A stretch of 64,000 nt of DNA from an uncultured Ruminococcus sp. (GCA_945868475.1 CAMBLM010000001.1:347535-411534); one strand, 5' to 3'; positions 15,162-23,896 are shown, counted from the first letter of the stretch. Made by a program: numbers and translations. Notes: generated by a model not told the origin, from the sequence alone.

Positions 15162-15532
15162 TGCAATACAACAACACACCGAGCGAGGACGTTGAGCAGG
15201 CGCAGCTGTTTGCGTGGGCGGCTTATGCGAGCGGCAAATATCCCGAGCTTGCGCTTATGTATCACATACCCAACGGCGGCAAGCGTGGCAAGGCAGAGGC
15301 GGCGCGGTTTAAGCTGCAGGGCGTAAAGGCAGGAGTGCCGGATATATTCCTGCCGTGCGCAAGAGGCGGATATCACGGCTTATACATAGAGCTTAAGCGT
15401 GTTAAGGGCGGTCGTGTATCGGCGGTGCAAGAGGAGTTTATCAAGGCTTTGCGATTGCAGGGTTACAGAGTGGAGGTCTGCTTCGGTATGGTGCAGGCGA
15501 GAGAGGTTATTGTTGAGTATTTGGAGGGATAG
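15161..15532 (+). CDS. VRR-NUC domain nuclease
   Basis: 123 residues, essentially one VRR-NUC domain of the PD-(D/E)xK superfamily: EDVEQAQLFAWA, HIPNGGKRGKAEA, GVKAGVPDIFLP, then YIELKRVKGGRVSAVQEEF with the catalytic D...ExK. Family members act on branched or damaged DNA. Its ATG overlaps the stop of the HUH gene (TAATG), which suggests a coupled replication/recombination pair. Confidence 0.88.
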   Translation: MQYNNTPSEDVEQAQLFAWAAYASGKYPELALMYHIPNGGKRGKAEAARFKLQGVKAGVPDIFLPCARGGYHGLYIELKRVKGGRVSAVQEEFIKALRLQGYRVEVCFGMVQAREVIVEYLEG

Positions 15533-15534
15533 CG

Positions 15535-15726
15535 ATGTCGGACAAAGAGTGCTTAACAGACGAGCAGATCAGAGCGGCGTTTGAGCGTTGGTGCCGCGGT
15601 GAGCGGATATGCGACATTGCCGCAAGTCTGTATGTCTGTGAGCAAACGCTTTTTAGGTCATTTAAGCGGCGCAAACTGCGTAAGCCAAGAGGCGCAAGTG
15701 TTAGTGACTTAACCTCAAAACAATGA
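15535..15726 (+). CDS. Small helix-turn-helix phage protein
   Basis: 63 residues. RICDIAASLYVCEQTLFRSFKRRKL has the spacing of a resolvase/sigma-type HTH (quoted in parts: ICDIAASLYVC, EQTLFRSFKRR), followed by a basic tail. Starts after GGAGGGATAGCG. In HK97-like phages of Firmicutes a small DNA-binding or sigma-like late regulator often sits just before the HNH/terminase block; that role is inference. Confidence 0.6.
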   Translation: MSDKECLTDEQIRAAFERWCRGERICDIAASLYVCEQTLFRSFKRRKLRKPRGASVSDLTSKQ

Positions 15727-15753
15727 TACAATTTTTTACAGAGAGGTGAGATC

Positions 15754-16077
15754 ATGGCAAAGGCTTTTGCAAAGAGTTTTTACGACTCTGCGGCTTGGCA
15801 ATCAGCAAGGGACAGTTACATATCCGAGCGCATAAGCATTGACGGTGGAGCGTGCGAGAGATGCCGCAAAGAGCAGGGATATATTGTGCATCACAAGATA
15901 TGGCTCAATAAGCATAACATAGGCGATCCAAACGTTACACTTAACCGCAAAAACTTTGAGTATCTCTGTAAAAATTGCCATGATTTAGAGCATTTTGAGC
16001 AGCTTAACGGCCACAAAAAACCAAAATTACAATGTTTTTTTGATGCAAGCGGACAGCCGATGCCCCCCATTCCGTGA
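15754..16077 (+). CDS. HNH endonuclease adjacent to terminase
   Basis: 107 residues. A CxxC (CERCRKEQG) is followed by IVHHKIWLNKHN and NFEYLCKNCHDLEH, which together make the metal-binding HNH module. Such HNH proteins next to the small terminase are known cofactors of DNA packaging in cos-type HK97-like phages. Starts after AGAGAGGTGAG. Confidence 0.88.
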   Translation: MAKAFAKSFYDSAAWQSARDSYISERISIDGGACERCRKEQGYIVHHKIWLNKHNIGDPNVTLNRKNFEYLCKNCHDLEHFEQLNGHKKPKLQCFFDASGQPMPPIP

Positions 16078-16158
16078 TAACGGACGCGGTAAAAAACTAC
16101 CGGTTGGGAACATCTTTTATAACGCGGCTCACGTGCGCGCGAAAGGGGGTCACTTTGT
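16078..16158. other. Candidate cos region between HNH and terS
   Basis: This 81-base gap holds a GC-rich segment (GGCTCACGTGCGCGCGAAAG at 16126-16145). In cos phages with an HNH-terS-terL order the cohesive-end site is usually close by. No sequence feature proves cleavage here. Confidence 0.25.
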
Positions 16159-16527
16159 ATGGCGGAGGGAAAAAAGATAGACCGTGATGCGGTTGTATCT
16201 AAGGCGATGCGCGGATATAAGCGGATTTTTAAGGATATGCCTGCGGATAAGAGATTTTTGGCGGAGCAGATCTATCCGACAGCGGCTTATCTTGCAGGCG
16301 TGATTCACGAGCTTAAGGAGCAGGTCGCCGAAGTCGGTTTTATTGCGGAGCAGGTCAACGGCAACGGATTTAGCAAGGTTGACACGACTCCTGCTTACAA
16401 GGAGCTTAAGGACACGGCCATAAAGCTCAACAGCTGCATCGACACGCTTGGTAAGCTTTGTCCGGAGCTTAAAAAGGCACTTGGCAATTGCCGTGAGGAC
16501 GATTTTATTAATTTTATCAGCAAGTAG
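16159..16527 (+). CDS. terS: Phage terminase small subunit (P27-like)
   Basis: 122 residues, helical, with YKRIFKDMPADKRFLAEQIY and YKELKDTAIKLNSCIDTLGK. This resembles the P27-family small terminases that recognise the packaging site and load the large subunit. The call rests mainly on position, directly between HNH and terL, plus size and helical content. Starts after AAGGGGGT. Confidence 0.75.
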   Translation: MAEGKKIDRDAVVSKAMRGYKRIFKDMPADKRFLAEQIYPTAAYLAGVIHELKEQVAEVGFIAEQVNGNGFSKVDTTPAYKELKDTAIKLNSCIDTLGKLCPELKKALGNCREDDFINFISK

Positions 16528-16615
16528 GCGGCGTTGCTCGCTTTGCTCGCTTGCCGCAAGGGCGTTTTAAGGGGTATATCAAGCAGTAACTGCAATAGTT
16601 TGTGAAAGGGCGCTT

Positions 16616-18286
16616 ATGACGGAGTTTGAGGAGTATTTTACGGGGGTCTTGGACGGGCGCATTGTTGCTTGTGACAAGATACGCAAGATCGCTGAGCGGC
16701 TGCTCAACGCTTATACTTGCCCCGGGAGATATCACTTTGATTACGATGTTGCAAAGCGGCACACGGATTTTATCGAGCGGTTTTGTCGGCAGCCTACGGG
16801 CAAGATCGGCACGCCGTTACAGTTACAGCTTTTCCAAAAGGCACGTTTCCAAGCGATTTTTGGTTTTGTCGATGATAACAATTTACGGCAATACAACGAG
16901 TGCCTTATCGTTGAGGGGCGAAAAAACGGCAAGACTACCGAGGTCGCATCGGTTGAGATAGATATGCTCACAAATGACCGTGAGGGTGCGCCTCAGATAT
17001 ACAACGTAGCCACTCAGAGGGAGCAGGCGACACTTGGATTTAACGCTTGTCACAAGATGGTCAAGCAGTCGCCCGAGCTGTCGAGGCACATACGCAAGAG
17101 AGCGTCAGACTTATACTTTGCGTATAACATGGGATTTATCAAGGCTTTAGCGTCCAACACTAACAGTCTTGACGGACTTGATGTACATTGCGCTGTTATA
17201 GACGAGCTTGCGGCTATCAAAAACCGTGACATATACGACCTTATCAAGCAGGCTTGTTCGGCGAGGTCGCAGCCGCTTATATTTTGCATCACGACAAACG
17301 GTTTTATACGGCACGGCATTTTTGACAAGCAGTATGAGTACGCAAGCGGAGTTATTGACGGATCTATCGAGGATGAGCATTTCCTGCCGTTTATTTACGA
17401 GCTTGACGACCCTGACGAGATATGGGACGAGGACAAATGGATAAAGGCTAATCCGGGACTTGGTACGATAAAGAGCCTTGATTATTTACGGCAATGCGTT
17501 GACAAGGCGCGGAGTGACCCGAGCTTTTTGCCGACGGTATATGTCAAGGACTTTAACGTGCCGCAGACTTCCGAGAGTTCGTGGCTCCGATATGAGGAGC
17601 TTAACAATGAGGAGCTGTGGGATATACCGTTTGATTACGGCATCGGCGGCTTTGATGCGGCAGACAGCGTTGACCTTAATGCGGCTAAGTGCATTTTTCA
17701 GCGGCCTAATGATGATAAGATCTATGTTAGGTCTATGTACTGGATCCCCGAGAGCGTTATCCGTGAGCAGGAGATGCGCGGCGATCGCAAGGAGCGTGAC
17801 AGCGTACCGTACAGCTTATGGATAGAGCAGGGATATATGCGTACCTGCACGGGGTCAAAGTGCGACAAGCGTATATTTCTGGACTGGTTTAAGGAGTTAA
17901 GGGACAATGAGGACATATACATACGATACATTGGATATGACCCGTGGCATATTGATGATACATTGCTCCGAGAGTTTAAGGCGGAGTTTGGTGAGCAGGC
18001 TATGATACCGGTTAGGCAGGGCACGGCGACATTATCACGTCCGATGGACGAGCTTAGGGCGGATTTTAAGGCACACCGCATTGTTTACAACAACAATCCC
18101 ATTGACAAATGGTGCTTGATAAACACGGCGGTACGCAAGGACATTAACGGCAACATACAGCCGGTCAAGAGCCTTGACCGCACGCAGCGCATTGACGGCA
18201 CGATAGCTTTGCTTTGTGCATATATTGCGCTTTTGGATAACAGAGATAATTATGTTTGTCTTAACAAGGCGGCGGATGAGGGTTAA
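16616..18286 (+). CDS. terL: Phage terminase large subunit
   Basis: 556 residues, full length. ATPase half: Walker-A-like EGRKNGKTTEVA (about 101-112) and Walker B VIDELAAI (about 195). Nuclease half: FDAADSVDLNAA (about 345) and the later acidic residues YDPWHID and AAVRKDINGN-like region form the RNase H-like site. It translocates DNA into the prohead and cuts the concatemer. Ordered directly after terS and before portal. Confidence 0.95.
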   Translation: MTEFEEYFTGVLDGRIVACDKIRKIAERLLNAYTCPGRYHFDYDVAKRHTDFIERFCRQPTGKIGTPLQLQLFQKARFQAIFGFVDDNNLRQYNECLIVEGRKNGKTTEVASVEIDMLTNDREGAPQIYNVATQREQATLGFNACHKMVKQSPELSRHIRKRASDLYFAYNMGFIKALASNTNSLDGLDVHCAVIDELAAIKNRDIYDLIKQACSARSQPLIFCITTNGFIRHGIFDKQYEYASGVIDGSIEDEHFLPFIYELDDPDEIWDEDKWIKANPGLGTIKSLDYLRQCVDKARSDPSFLPTVYVKDFNVPQTSESSWLRYEELNNEELWDIPFDYGIGGFDAADSVDLNAAKCIFQRPNDDKIYVRSMYWIPESVIREQEMRGDRKERDSVPYSLWIEQGYMRTCTGSKCDKRIFLDWFKELRDNEDIYIRYIGYDPWHIDDTLLREFKAEFGEQAMIPVRQGTATLSRPMDELRADFKAHRIVYNNNPIDKWCLINTAVRKDINGNIQPVKSLDRTQRIDGTIALLCAYIALLDNRDNYVCLNKAADEG

Positions 18287-18305
18287 TATAATGAGCAGGT
18301 CGGTT

Positions 18306-18321
18306 TTGCAGTCAAATGCAA
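18306..18321. repeat. Dispersed 16-bp dyad, copy 3 (upstream of portal)
   Basis: TTGCAGTCAAATGCAA in the gap between terL and portal, ending five bases before AAGGGGGTG, the portal ribosome-binding site. Confidence 0.7.
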
Positions 18322-18339
18322 AGATAAGGGGGTGCGGCA

Positions 18340-19560
18340 ATGGCTGACGGAGATATTGAGAGGGCGGTTGAGGAGTATTTTAAGACATTGACGGCATACA
18401 CGCCTTGTTTTCGCTCGTTCGAGGGGTCGCTATACGAGATGGAGCTGACGAGGGCGGCGGTACACTCGTTTGCTACGCACGTTTCCAAGCTCAAACCCGA
18501 GGTCAAGGGGAGCGGCAACGGGGCATTTGAGAGGGCATTACAATACAAGCCCAACGGCATTATGGACACCAAAAAGTATTTATACCGTTTGGCTACGGGG
18601 TATATGGTGGACAACACGGCACTTATTGCGCCGTTATACAATCGATATGATGAGATATGCGGATTTTATCCGATGCCTGCGGCTAAATGCACGATAGTTG
18701 ACCACAAGGGCGTCAAGTACATACGCTATCACATTGGCGGTGGGCGCTATGCGGCTATTGAGCTTGGGCGGTGCGGCATACTCAATCAGTATCAATACCG
18801 TGATGAGCTTTTTGGGGAGAGCAACGCTTGCTTACGTCCGACAATGGAGCTTATAAACACCAACAATCAGGGCATTATCGAGGGTGTTAAGAGTTCGGCG
18901 GCTATCCGATTTATGGCAAAGCTTGCAGGCACGTTTAAACCCGACGACATCAAAAAAGAGCGCAAGCGTTTTACGGAGGAAAATCTATCTGCAGACAACA
19001 GCGGCGGCGTAATGGTATATGATGCAAAGTATGCCGATGTTAAGCAGATCGAGAGCAAGCCGTTTGTAGTCAACAGCTCGCAGGTGGCACAGATAAAAGA
19101 AAATGTATTTAATTATTTTGGAACAAACGAGCATATACTCCAAAATAATTTTACGTCGGACGAGTGGAATGCTTACTACGAGGGCAAGATCGAGCCATTT
19201 GCTATTGAGATGAGCCTTGTACACACAAACATGGTATTTAATGCCCGTGAGATAGCATTTGGCAATGAGATAGTTTTTACGGCAAACAGATTGCAGTATC
19301 TAAGCAATGCCGAAAAGCTCAACACGGTAACACAGCTGTTTGACCGTGGATTTATAACGCACAATCAGGGCTTAGAGATATTTAACATGGCACCGGTCGA
19401 GGGCGGTGACAAAAGATATATCCGCAAGGAGTACGCTTTGACAGACAATTTTAAGGACGTTGCGGAGAGTAAGGAGGTTGGAGATAATGCCGATAGTGGA
19501 GGGCAGACAGTACAGGTCGATGCAGCCGATACAGCCGATACAGACGGACAAGTTGATTGA
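18340..19560 (+). CDS. Phage portal protein (HK97 family)
   Basis: 406 residues, the usual size. Recognisable stretches: FERALQYKPNGIMDTKKYLY, IRYHIGGGRYAAIE, FGESNACLRPTMELI, LSADNSGGVMVYDAKYADVK and NIQ-type TLF region FGTNEHIL. The portal forms the dodecameric ring at the capsid vertex through which DNA enters. The end overlaps the protease gene by 74 bases in a different frame. Confidence 0.9.
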   Translation: MADGDIERAVEEYFKTLTAYTPCFRSFEGSLYEMELTRAAVHSFATHVSKLKPEVKGSGNGAFERALQYKPNGIMDTKKYLYRLATGYMVDNTALIAPLYNRYDEICGFYPMPAAKCTIVDHKGVKYIRYHIGGGRYAAIELGRCGILNQYQYRDELFGESNACLRPTMELINTNNQGIIEGVKSSAAIRFMAKLAGTFKPDDIKKERKRFTEENLSADNSGGVMVYDAKYADVKQIESKPFVVNSSQVAQIKENVFNYFGTNEHILQNNFTSDEWNAYYEGKIEPFAIEMSLVHTNMVFNAREIAFGNEIVFTANRLQYLSNAEKLNTVTQLFDRGFITHNQGLEIFNMAPVEGGDKRYIRKEYALTDNFKDVAESKEVGDNADSGGQTVQVDAADTADTDGQVD

Positions 19561-20089
19561 CAGCGAGTGCTATGTTGACGGCTATGCGATGACCTACGAG
19601 AGATACAAGCTTTTTGACGATGACGAGGGCGGCATCTGGGAGCAGTTTATGCCAAACTGCTTTGACGAGTGCGATATGTCGGACGTTATAATGCAGTACG
19701 ATCACAAAGGCAGGGTATTTGCACGCAACAGCAACGACACGCTTAAGCTTATTGTTGACAGCAAGGGCTTGCGCATCGGTGCGGACTTATCCAAGACCGC
19801 CGAGGCAAGGTCATTATACGAGGACATAAGTGCAGGCATGATAACAAAAATGTCGTGGACGTTTGCGCCGCTGGAGGGGCGGTACAGATACGACCGTGAC
19901 AGCCGCACAATTATCCATTACGGCGTTAAAAAGATATATGACGTATCGGCGGTGAGCATTCCTGCAAATGACGGTACGGCTATATATACGCGTAACTTTT
20001 GCGACGGAGAGATCAAGAGAGTACAGCAGGAGCTGCTGGAGGCGGAGAAAAGACGATTAAACTTAAAACTTAAACTGGAGGGATTTTAA
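19487..20089 (+). CDS. Prohead protease (HK97/U35 family)
   Basis: 200 residues from the ATG at 19487, which follows AAGGAGG; an earlier in-frame start at 19460 has no such site. The fold is marked by ECYVDGYAMTYERY, DVIMQYDHKGRVFARNSNDT with the catalytic His, MITKMSWTF with the catalytic Ser, and VSAVSIPANDGTAIY. It cleaves the capsid delta domain during maturation. Confidence 0.92.
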   Translation: MPIVEGRQYRSMQPIQPIQTDKLIDSECYVDGYAMTYERYKLFDDDEGGIWEQFMPNCFDECDMSDVIMQYDHKGRVFARNSNDTLKLIVDSKGLRIGADLSKTAEARSLYEDISAGMITKMSWTFAPLEGRYRYDRDSRTIIHYGVKKIYDVSAVSIPANDGTAIYTRNFCDGEIKRVQQELLEAEKRRLNLKLKLEGF

Positions 20090-21285
20090 TGGGACTTAAA
20101 GAGATCGAGGCAAGACTGGCGCAGATCAAGCTTGACATGGACGCTGAGGGTGCGGACATTGAGGCACTCGGCAAAGAGGTTGACGACCTTATCGAGCAGC
20201 GCAGCGCAATAATCAAGGCTAATGAGAGCAGGTCGGCTTTGCTTGCAAAGATAGCAGGCGGTGAGGTCGGCGGCGCAGATAACAGCACAGGCGCACAGCT
20301 TGGCGCATTTGCTGCACCGATCGGCGGTGAGCCTGCTGTAAGCGAGGCTGAGAGCCGTGCGAAGGAATTTGTTGACACAAACAGGATGGTTATTTCGGGC
20401 GCAGAGAGCCGCTCGCTGCTCTTATCGGGCGGCAAGATCGCTACACCTACAAAGGTAAGTGATTTTAGCGAGAGCATCACGGGAGTATCGAGCATCATTG
20501 ACATGGTTACTGTTGAGGACTGCACGGGCATGAGTGAGGACAAAGTGCCTTACGAGGACACGGAGGCTGAGGCATCGGACAAGGTTGAGGGCGAGGATGC
20601 AGCTGAGAGCAATGGAACTTTTGGCATTGTAAGCATCAAGCCATCGCTCAAATCGCTGATCTCCTATGTGAGCAAGGAGATACAGAATCAGACTAATCTT
20701 AACTACACGGCAAAGGTGCAGGAGCAGGGTATCAGGGCGCTCAGACGCGCGGCTGTAAATGTAGTTACCGATGCTGTTATTGGCAGCGCACTCAAAAAAG
20801 AGGTAACGGACATTACTGCTATTGATGATAAGACACTCCGCAAGATCGTACTCAATTACGGTTCCGACGATACTGTTGAGGGTGATGCTGTACTGTTTTT
20901 AAACAAGGCGGACCTTGTTGCTTTCGGCGACATTCGCGGCGAGAAGGAGAAAAAGGCTGTATATGAGATTATACCCGACGGAACGAATCCGAACACGGGC
21001 ATTATCAAGGATGGCGGTCTGACCGTAAGATACTGCATAAACAGCAAGTGTGCGGCTCTTACGGGTGCGGTAAACAGCTCGTCGGATAAGACATATCCGA
21101 CAATGTTTTACGGCAAGCCAAAGGCTGTCAAGCTTGATCTTTTCGGCGATTATACGATCGAAACAAGCAAGGACTACAAGTTTGCTAAGGGATTGCTTTC
21201 TATCCTCAGCGAGGCACGCATCGGCTCGGAGCTTGTAGTTAAAAACGGTATGGTCGTTATCTCCTTGCCTAAAGCAAGCGGTTAA
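20089..21285 (+). CDS. Major capsid protein (HK97 family)
   Basis: 398 residues. The N-terminal 110 residues form a charged coiled coil (delta-like scaffold, IEARLAQIKLDMDAEGADIE). The mature HK97 fold follows from about 120, including LISYVSKEIQNQTNLNYTAK, VLFLNKADLVAF and DYTIETSKDYKFAKG. Starts with TAATG overlapping the protease stop. The protease next door is expected to remove the N-terminal scaffold. Confidence 0.92.
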   Translation: MGLKEIEARLAQIKLDMDAEGADIEALGKEVDDLIEQRSAIIKANESRSALLAKIAGGEVGGADNSTGAQLGAFAAPIGGEPAVSEAESRAKEFVDTNRMVISGAESRSLLLSGGKIATPTKVSDFSESITGVSSIIDMVTVEDCTGMSEDKVPYEDTEAEASDKVEGEDAAESNGTFGIVSIKPSLKSLISYVSKEIQNQTNLNYTAKVQEQGIRALRRAAVNVVTDAVIGSALKKEVTDITAIDDKTLRKIVLNYGSDDTVEGDAVLFLNKADLVAFGDIRGEKEKKAVYEIIPDGTNPNTGIIKDGGLTVRYCINSKCAALTGAVNSSSDKTYPTMFYGKPKAVKLDLFGDYTIETSKDYKFAKGLLSILSEARIGSELVVKNGMVVISLPKASG

Positions 21286-21298
21286 GGAGTGGTGACGG

Positions 21299-21583
21299 AT
21301 GTCGCTGTTAGACGAGGTCAAACTCAATCTCCGTGTTACGTCAACTGTATTTGATGAGGCGGAGATAGTGCCGCTCATCGAGGCGTGCAAGGCTGATCTT
21401 GCGCTTTCGGGCGTTGTCAAGTGGGACGATGCCGACCCTTTATGCAAGAGGGCGGCTGTATCGTACTGCAAGGGGCATTTTGGCTTTGACGACAAGGCAG
21501 GGCGGTACTTGGAGATATACGAGCATTTAAAGGTTGCGATGTCCTTATCCGCTGAGTACAGCGGCAAGGGTGAGCAGATATAA
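21299..21583 (+). CDS. Head-tail connector (gp6-like)
   Basis: 94 residues: LLDEVKLNLRVTSTVFDEAE, IVPLIEACKADLALSGV and KRAAVSYCKGHFGFD are typical of the helical gp6/gp15-type connector that docks under the portal. Starts after GGAGTGGTGA just behind the capsid gene. Confidence 0.85.
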   Translation: MSLLDEVKLNLRVTSTVFDEAEIVPLIEACKADLALSGVVKWDDADPLCKRAAVSYCKGHFGFDDKAGRYLEIYEHLKVAMSLSAEYSGKGEQI

Positions 21584-21601
21584 GAGAGGCAGGGAGCATT
21601 A

Positions 21602-21886
21602 ATGTACGACAACTACAAGCAGGTTAAGCTTTTGGCTGAGGTCGGGGACGATGCTCCCTGCGTTGTTTTTGCGAGGGTACGGTCGGTATCGGCTGATGAG
21701 GCTGTAAGGGCGTATCAGATGAGTGCCAAGGCTAAGTATCAGCTTACAGTCAACAGTTTGGAGTACGGTAGGCAGATGTATGTTGAGATAGACGGCGAGG
21801 TTTACGCTGTATATCGCACATACGATGCATCGGCTGACAAGGTGGAGCTGTATGTTGAGGACAAGCTGGGGGTATATAATGGCTAA
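21602..21886 (+). CDS. Head-tail closure/adaptor protein
   Basis: 94 residues, beta-rich (KAKYQLTVNSLEYGRQMYVE, GEVYAVYRTYDASADKVELY), as in SPP1 gp16/HK97 gp9-type stoppers. It ends 8 bases inside the next gene. The assignment is by fold pattern and gene order. Confidence 0.8.
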   Translation: MYDNYKQVKLLAEVGDDAPCVVFARVRSVSADEAVRAYQMSAKAKYQLTVNSLEYGRQMYVEIDGEVYAVYRTYDASADKVELYVEDKLGVYNG

Positions 21887-22253
21887 GGCGGTTACAGCCG
21901 CAGACTTCGCGCCGTCGCTGTCGGCGGCATTGCAGTATTACGACACGGCAATGCAGGAGCAGATACAAAAGGCTGTTGACAATGAGGCTAAACCGCTCAA
22001 AGCGGATATCATTGTGACATCGCCCGACAGGACGGGCAAGTATAAGCGTGGCTGGAGGCTTGTTAAAAAGTACGAGGGTGCATTTAAGTACACCGTTATT
22101 GTACACAACAAGCCGAGATACAACGTTGTACATCTCGTTGAGCACGGCCGAGGGGAAAAGAGCATCGGCGCACGTCCGCACGTTCTGGCGGCGCAGGAAA
22201 AACACGTTGACGCACTCATCAAGCGCATTGATGATGTTATAGGGAGCTGGTGA
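21879..22253 (+). CDS. HK97 gp10-like tail-completion protein
   Basis: 124 residues from the ATG at 21879, which overlaps the upstream stop; an earlier in-frame ATG at 21825 lies inside the adaptor gene. Motifs ADIIVTSPDRTGKYKRGWR, VIVHNKPRYNVVHLVEHG and GARPHVLAAQE are hallmarks of the HK97_gp10 family at the head-tail interface. Confidence 0.88.
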   Translation: MAKAVTAADFAPSLSAALQYYDTAMQEQIQKAVDNEAKPLKADIIVTSPDRTGKYKRGWRLVKKYEGAFKYTVIVHNKPRYNVVHLVEHGRGEKSIGARPHVLAAQEKHVDALIKRIDDVIGSW

Positions 22254-22576
22254 CAGTGGCATTAAAAGATGATATTTGCGGCAGGCTCAAAGCGGCAGGA
22301 TTGACGGTGAGTGAGTGGCTCATATCGGACGGAGGCAGGGCTATCAAGCCGCCTTATGCTTGTGTATGCGATGTGGAGGGACACGGGGTCTATGCGGACG
22401 GCAAGTGCGTTATCCCGATAGACACGGTCAAGGTACACGTTGTTTACACGCCTGCAAGCGAGGATTTTTTGCGGAGGGTAACAGACACGCTCCGAGAGTA
22501 TGGCTCGGAGTGGGAGAAAGAAAAATACAGTGCAGAGCGGGTAATGATCTGCACACTTACGATAGAGGGAGGTTAA
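22250..22576 (+). CDS. Tail terminator-like protein
   Basis: 108 residues, mixed alpha/beta, with IPIDTVKVHVVYTPASEDFL and VMICTLTIEGG. Size and its position between the gp10-like gene and the major tail protein match tail-terminator (gp17/gpU-like) proteins. Starts GTG at 22250, overlapping the upstream stop; GTG at 22256 is possible. Confidence 0.6.
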   Translation: MTVALKDDICGRLKAAGLTVSEWLISDGGRAIKPPYACVCDVEGHGVYADGKCVIPIDTVKVHVVYTPASEDFLRRVTDTLREYGSEWEKEKYSAERVMICTLTIEGG

Positions 22577-22582
22577 AAAGAT

Positions 22583-23155
22583 ATGAAAAAGAGCATTGTT
22601 AAGGTCGGATATGCTCCTATCAACTGGAGCGTCGAGGAGAGCAAGTACACATACGGCGCTATCAAGTGGTTTGAGAGCGAGAAGAGCGGCGGCCGTGAGT
22701 TTGAGGCAACGCCGAGGGGCGAGTCTTACGAGGTATACGCTAACGGCAAGCTTGTAATGGCAGGCTCGGAGAATGACGGTTACGACATCACGTTACAGCT
22801 GCTTGACCTTGTTGATGATGTTGACAAGGAATGGTTTGGCAATGATGTTGACAGCGACAAAAAGGGTGTTGCGGAGTATTCCGAGGGCAAGGAGTTTCCC
22901 AAGTTTGCACTTATCATCGTATATACGCAGACGGACGGCACTTATCTCACTGAGTATTATTATCAGGTACAGGCGGCAGAGCGTCCCAAGATCAGCGGCA
23001 AGACGAGCGAGGGCAAGTTTGAGGCGGCATTTTTGGACACTACGCTCAAAGCGTTGCCAAGAGAGCATGACGAGCCTGCAAAGCGTCTCGTGAGATACTC
23101 ACACAAGACAAGCAGCATGCCGACAGCGGTTGTAGACCCGACAGCGGTGGTATAA
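22583..23155 (+). CDS. Major tail protein
   Basis: 190 residues. VKVGYAPINWSVEESKYTYG, EATPRGESYEVYANGKLVMA, GYDITLQLLDLVDDV and YYQVQAAERPKISGKTSEGK fit the phi13/phage major tail protein family that stacks as hexamers to form the tube. A strong terminator follows it at once, which would let this abundant product be made in excess of the genes downstream. Confidence 0.88.
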   Translation: MKKSIVKVGYAPINWSVEESKYTYGAIKWFESEKSGGREFEATPRGESYEVYANGKLVMAGSENDGYDITLQLLDLVDDVDKEWFGNDVDSDKKGVAEYSEGKEFPKFALIIVYTQTDGTYLTEYYYQVQAAERPKISGKTSEGKFEAAFLDTTLKALPREHDEPAKRLVRYSHKTSSMPTAVVDPTAVV

Positions 23156-23184
23156 TTCAAGGCATTATATAAGAGCGTTTTGGG

Positions 23185-23228
23185 CGATGCCCGTTAAGGC
23201 GGCATAAGCCTTGCGGGCATCGTTTTTA
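23185..23228 (+). terminator. Terminator between major tail protein and tail chaperone
   Basis: CGATGCCCG at 23185 pairs with CGGGCATCG ending at 23222, with an inner AAGGC/GCCTT extension and a TTTTT run. A textbook intrinsic terminator inside the late operon. Confidence 0.85.
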
Positions 23229-23255
23229 TTAATTTTTTTGAGGGAGTGGCACGGT

Positions 23256-23579
23256 ATGGAAAAAACACTTGACATTGACGGCAAAAAGGTAAGATTTAGG
23301 GCGACGGGCGGCACGATGCTCCGCTATAAGATGCAGTTTGGGCGGGAGTATCTTGCGGACTGTGCAGAGCTGGCAAAGGTCAAAAAGAGCAATAGCATTG
23401 CTGATATTGACCTCACGCCGTTTTACCGCATTATATGGGTACTGGCAAAGACGGCTGACCCTGATATCCCCGAGCTGTTGGAGTGGCTTGACAGTTTTGA
23501 GCATTTTCCGGTGCTTGACATTATCGAGCAGCTCAACGATGTAATTGGCGGAAACATCAAAATTGACAGAAAAAACTGA
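23256..23579 (+). CDS. Tail assembly chaperone, short form (gpG analogue)
   Basis: 107 residues from the ATG at 23256 (KTLDIDGKKVRFRATGGTML), after GAGGGAG; an upstream start at 23211 would lie in the terminator. This is the family of small tail-assembly chaperones made before the tape measure. Its last codons read through A AAA AAC at 23570-23576 before a TGA, the standard -1 slip site that yields a longer G-T fusion. Confidence 0.85.
   Translation: MEKTLDIDGKKVRFRATGGTMLRYKMQFGREYLADCAELAKVKKSNSIADIDLTPFYRIIWVLAKTADPDIPELLEWLDSFEHFPVLDIIEQLNDVIGGNIKIDRKN
23570..23576 (+). promoter_or_regulatory. -1 programmed frameshift site A AAA AAC
   Basis: In the frame of the short chaperone the codons are AGA AAA AAC TGA, exactly the X XXY YYZ slippery heptamer. 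Slipping back one base enters the frame CTG ACG GGC..., which stays open to 23893. Confidence 0.85.
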
Positions 23580-23893
23580 CGGGCGGCGGTAAGGACAGCG
23601 GCGGATATGTAACGGCCGAGGAGGTACTTGCGGCTGTTGCAATACGCGGACTTACTGCCGCAGATATGGATAAGCTGTCGATAGGTATGTGCATCAATTA
23701 TATTTATGCTTACGACAGGTGCGAGGCGCGGCGCAGCGGTATTGATGTGCGTGATCCCGAGGAGCAGTACCGCAAGCTCAAAGCGGCATCGGCAGTTGTT
23801 GAGGAGAGGTATCTCAGGGGCGAGATATCGCAGGAGCGGTACGAGGCATATATGCGGCCTATTTGGGAGTATGAGGCGCTTGGGGATATATGA
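23576..23893 (+). CDS. Tail assembly chaperone extension (gpT part, by -1 frameshift)
   Basis: A 105-codon open extension in the -1 frame, giving a G-T fusion of about 212 residues. Content: VTAEEVLAAVAIRGLTAAD, MDKLSIGMCINYIYAYDR and EERYLRGEISQERYEAYMRP. The N-terminal part has no start or ribosome site of its own except an internal ATG at 23666. It lies just before the tape-measure gene, the universal position in siphoviruses. Confidence 0.85.
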   Translation: MTGGGKDSGGYVTAEEVLAAVAIRGLTAADMDKLSIGMCINYIYAYDRCEARRSGIDVRDPEEQYRKLKAASAVVEERYLRGEISQERYEAYMRPIWEYEALGDI

Positions 23894-23896
23894 TTT

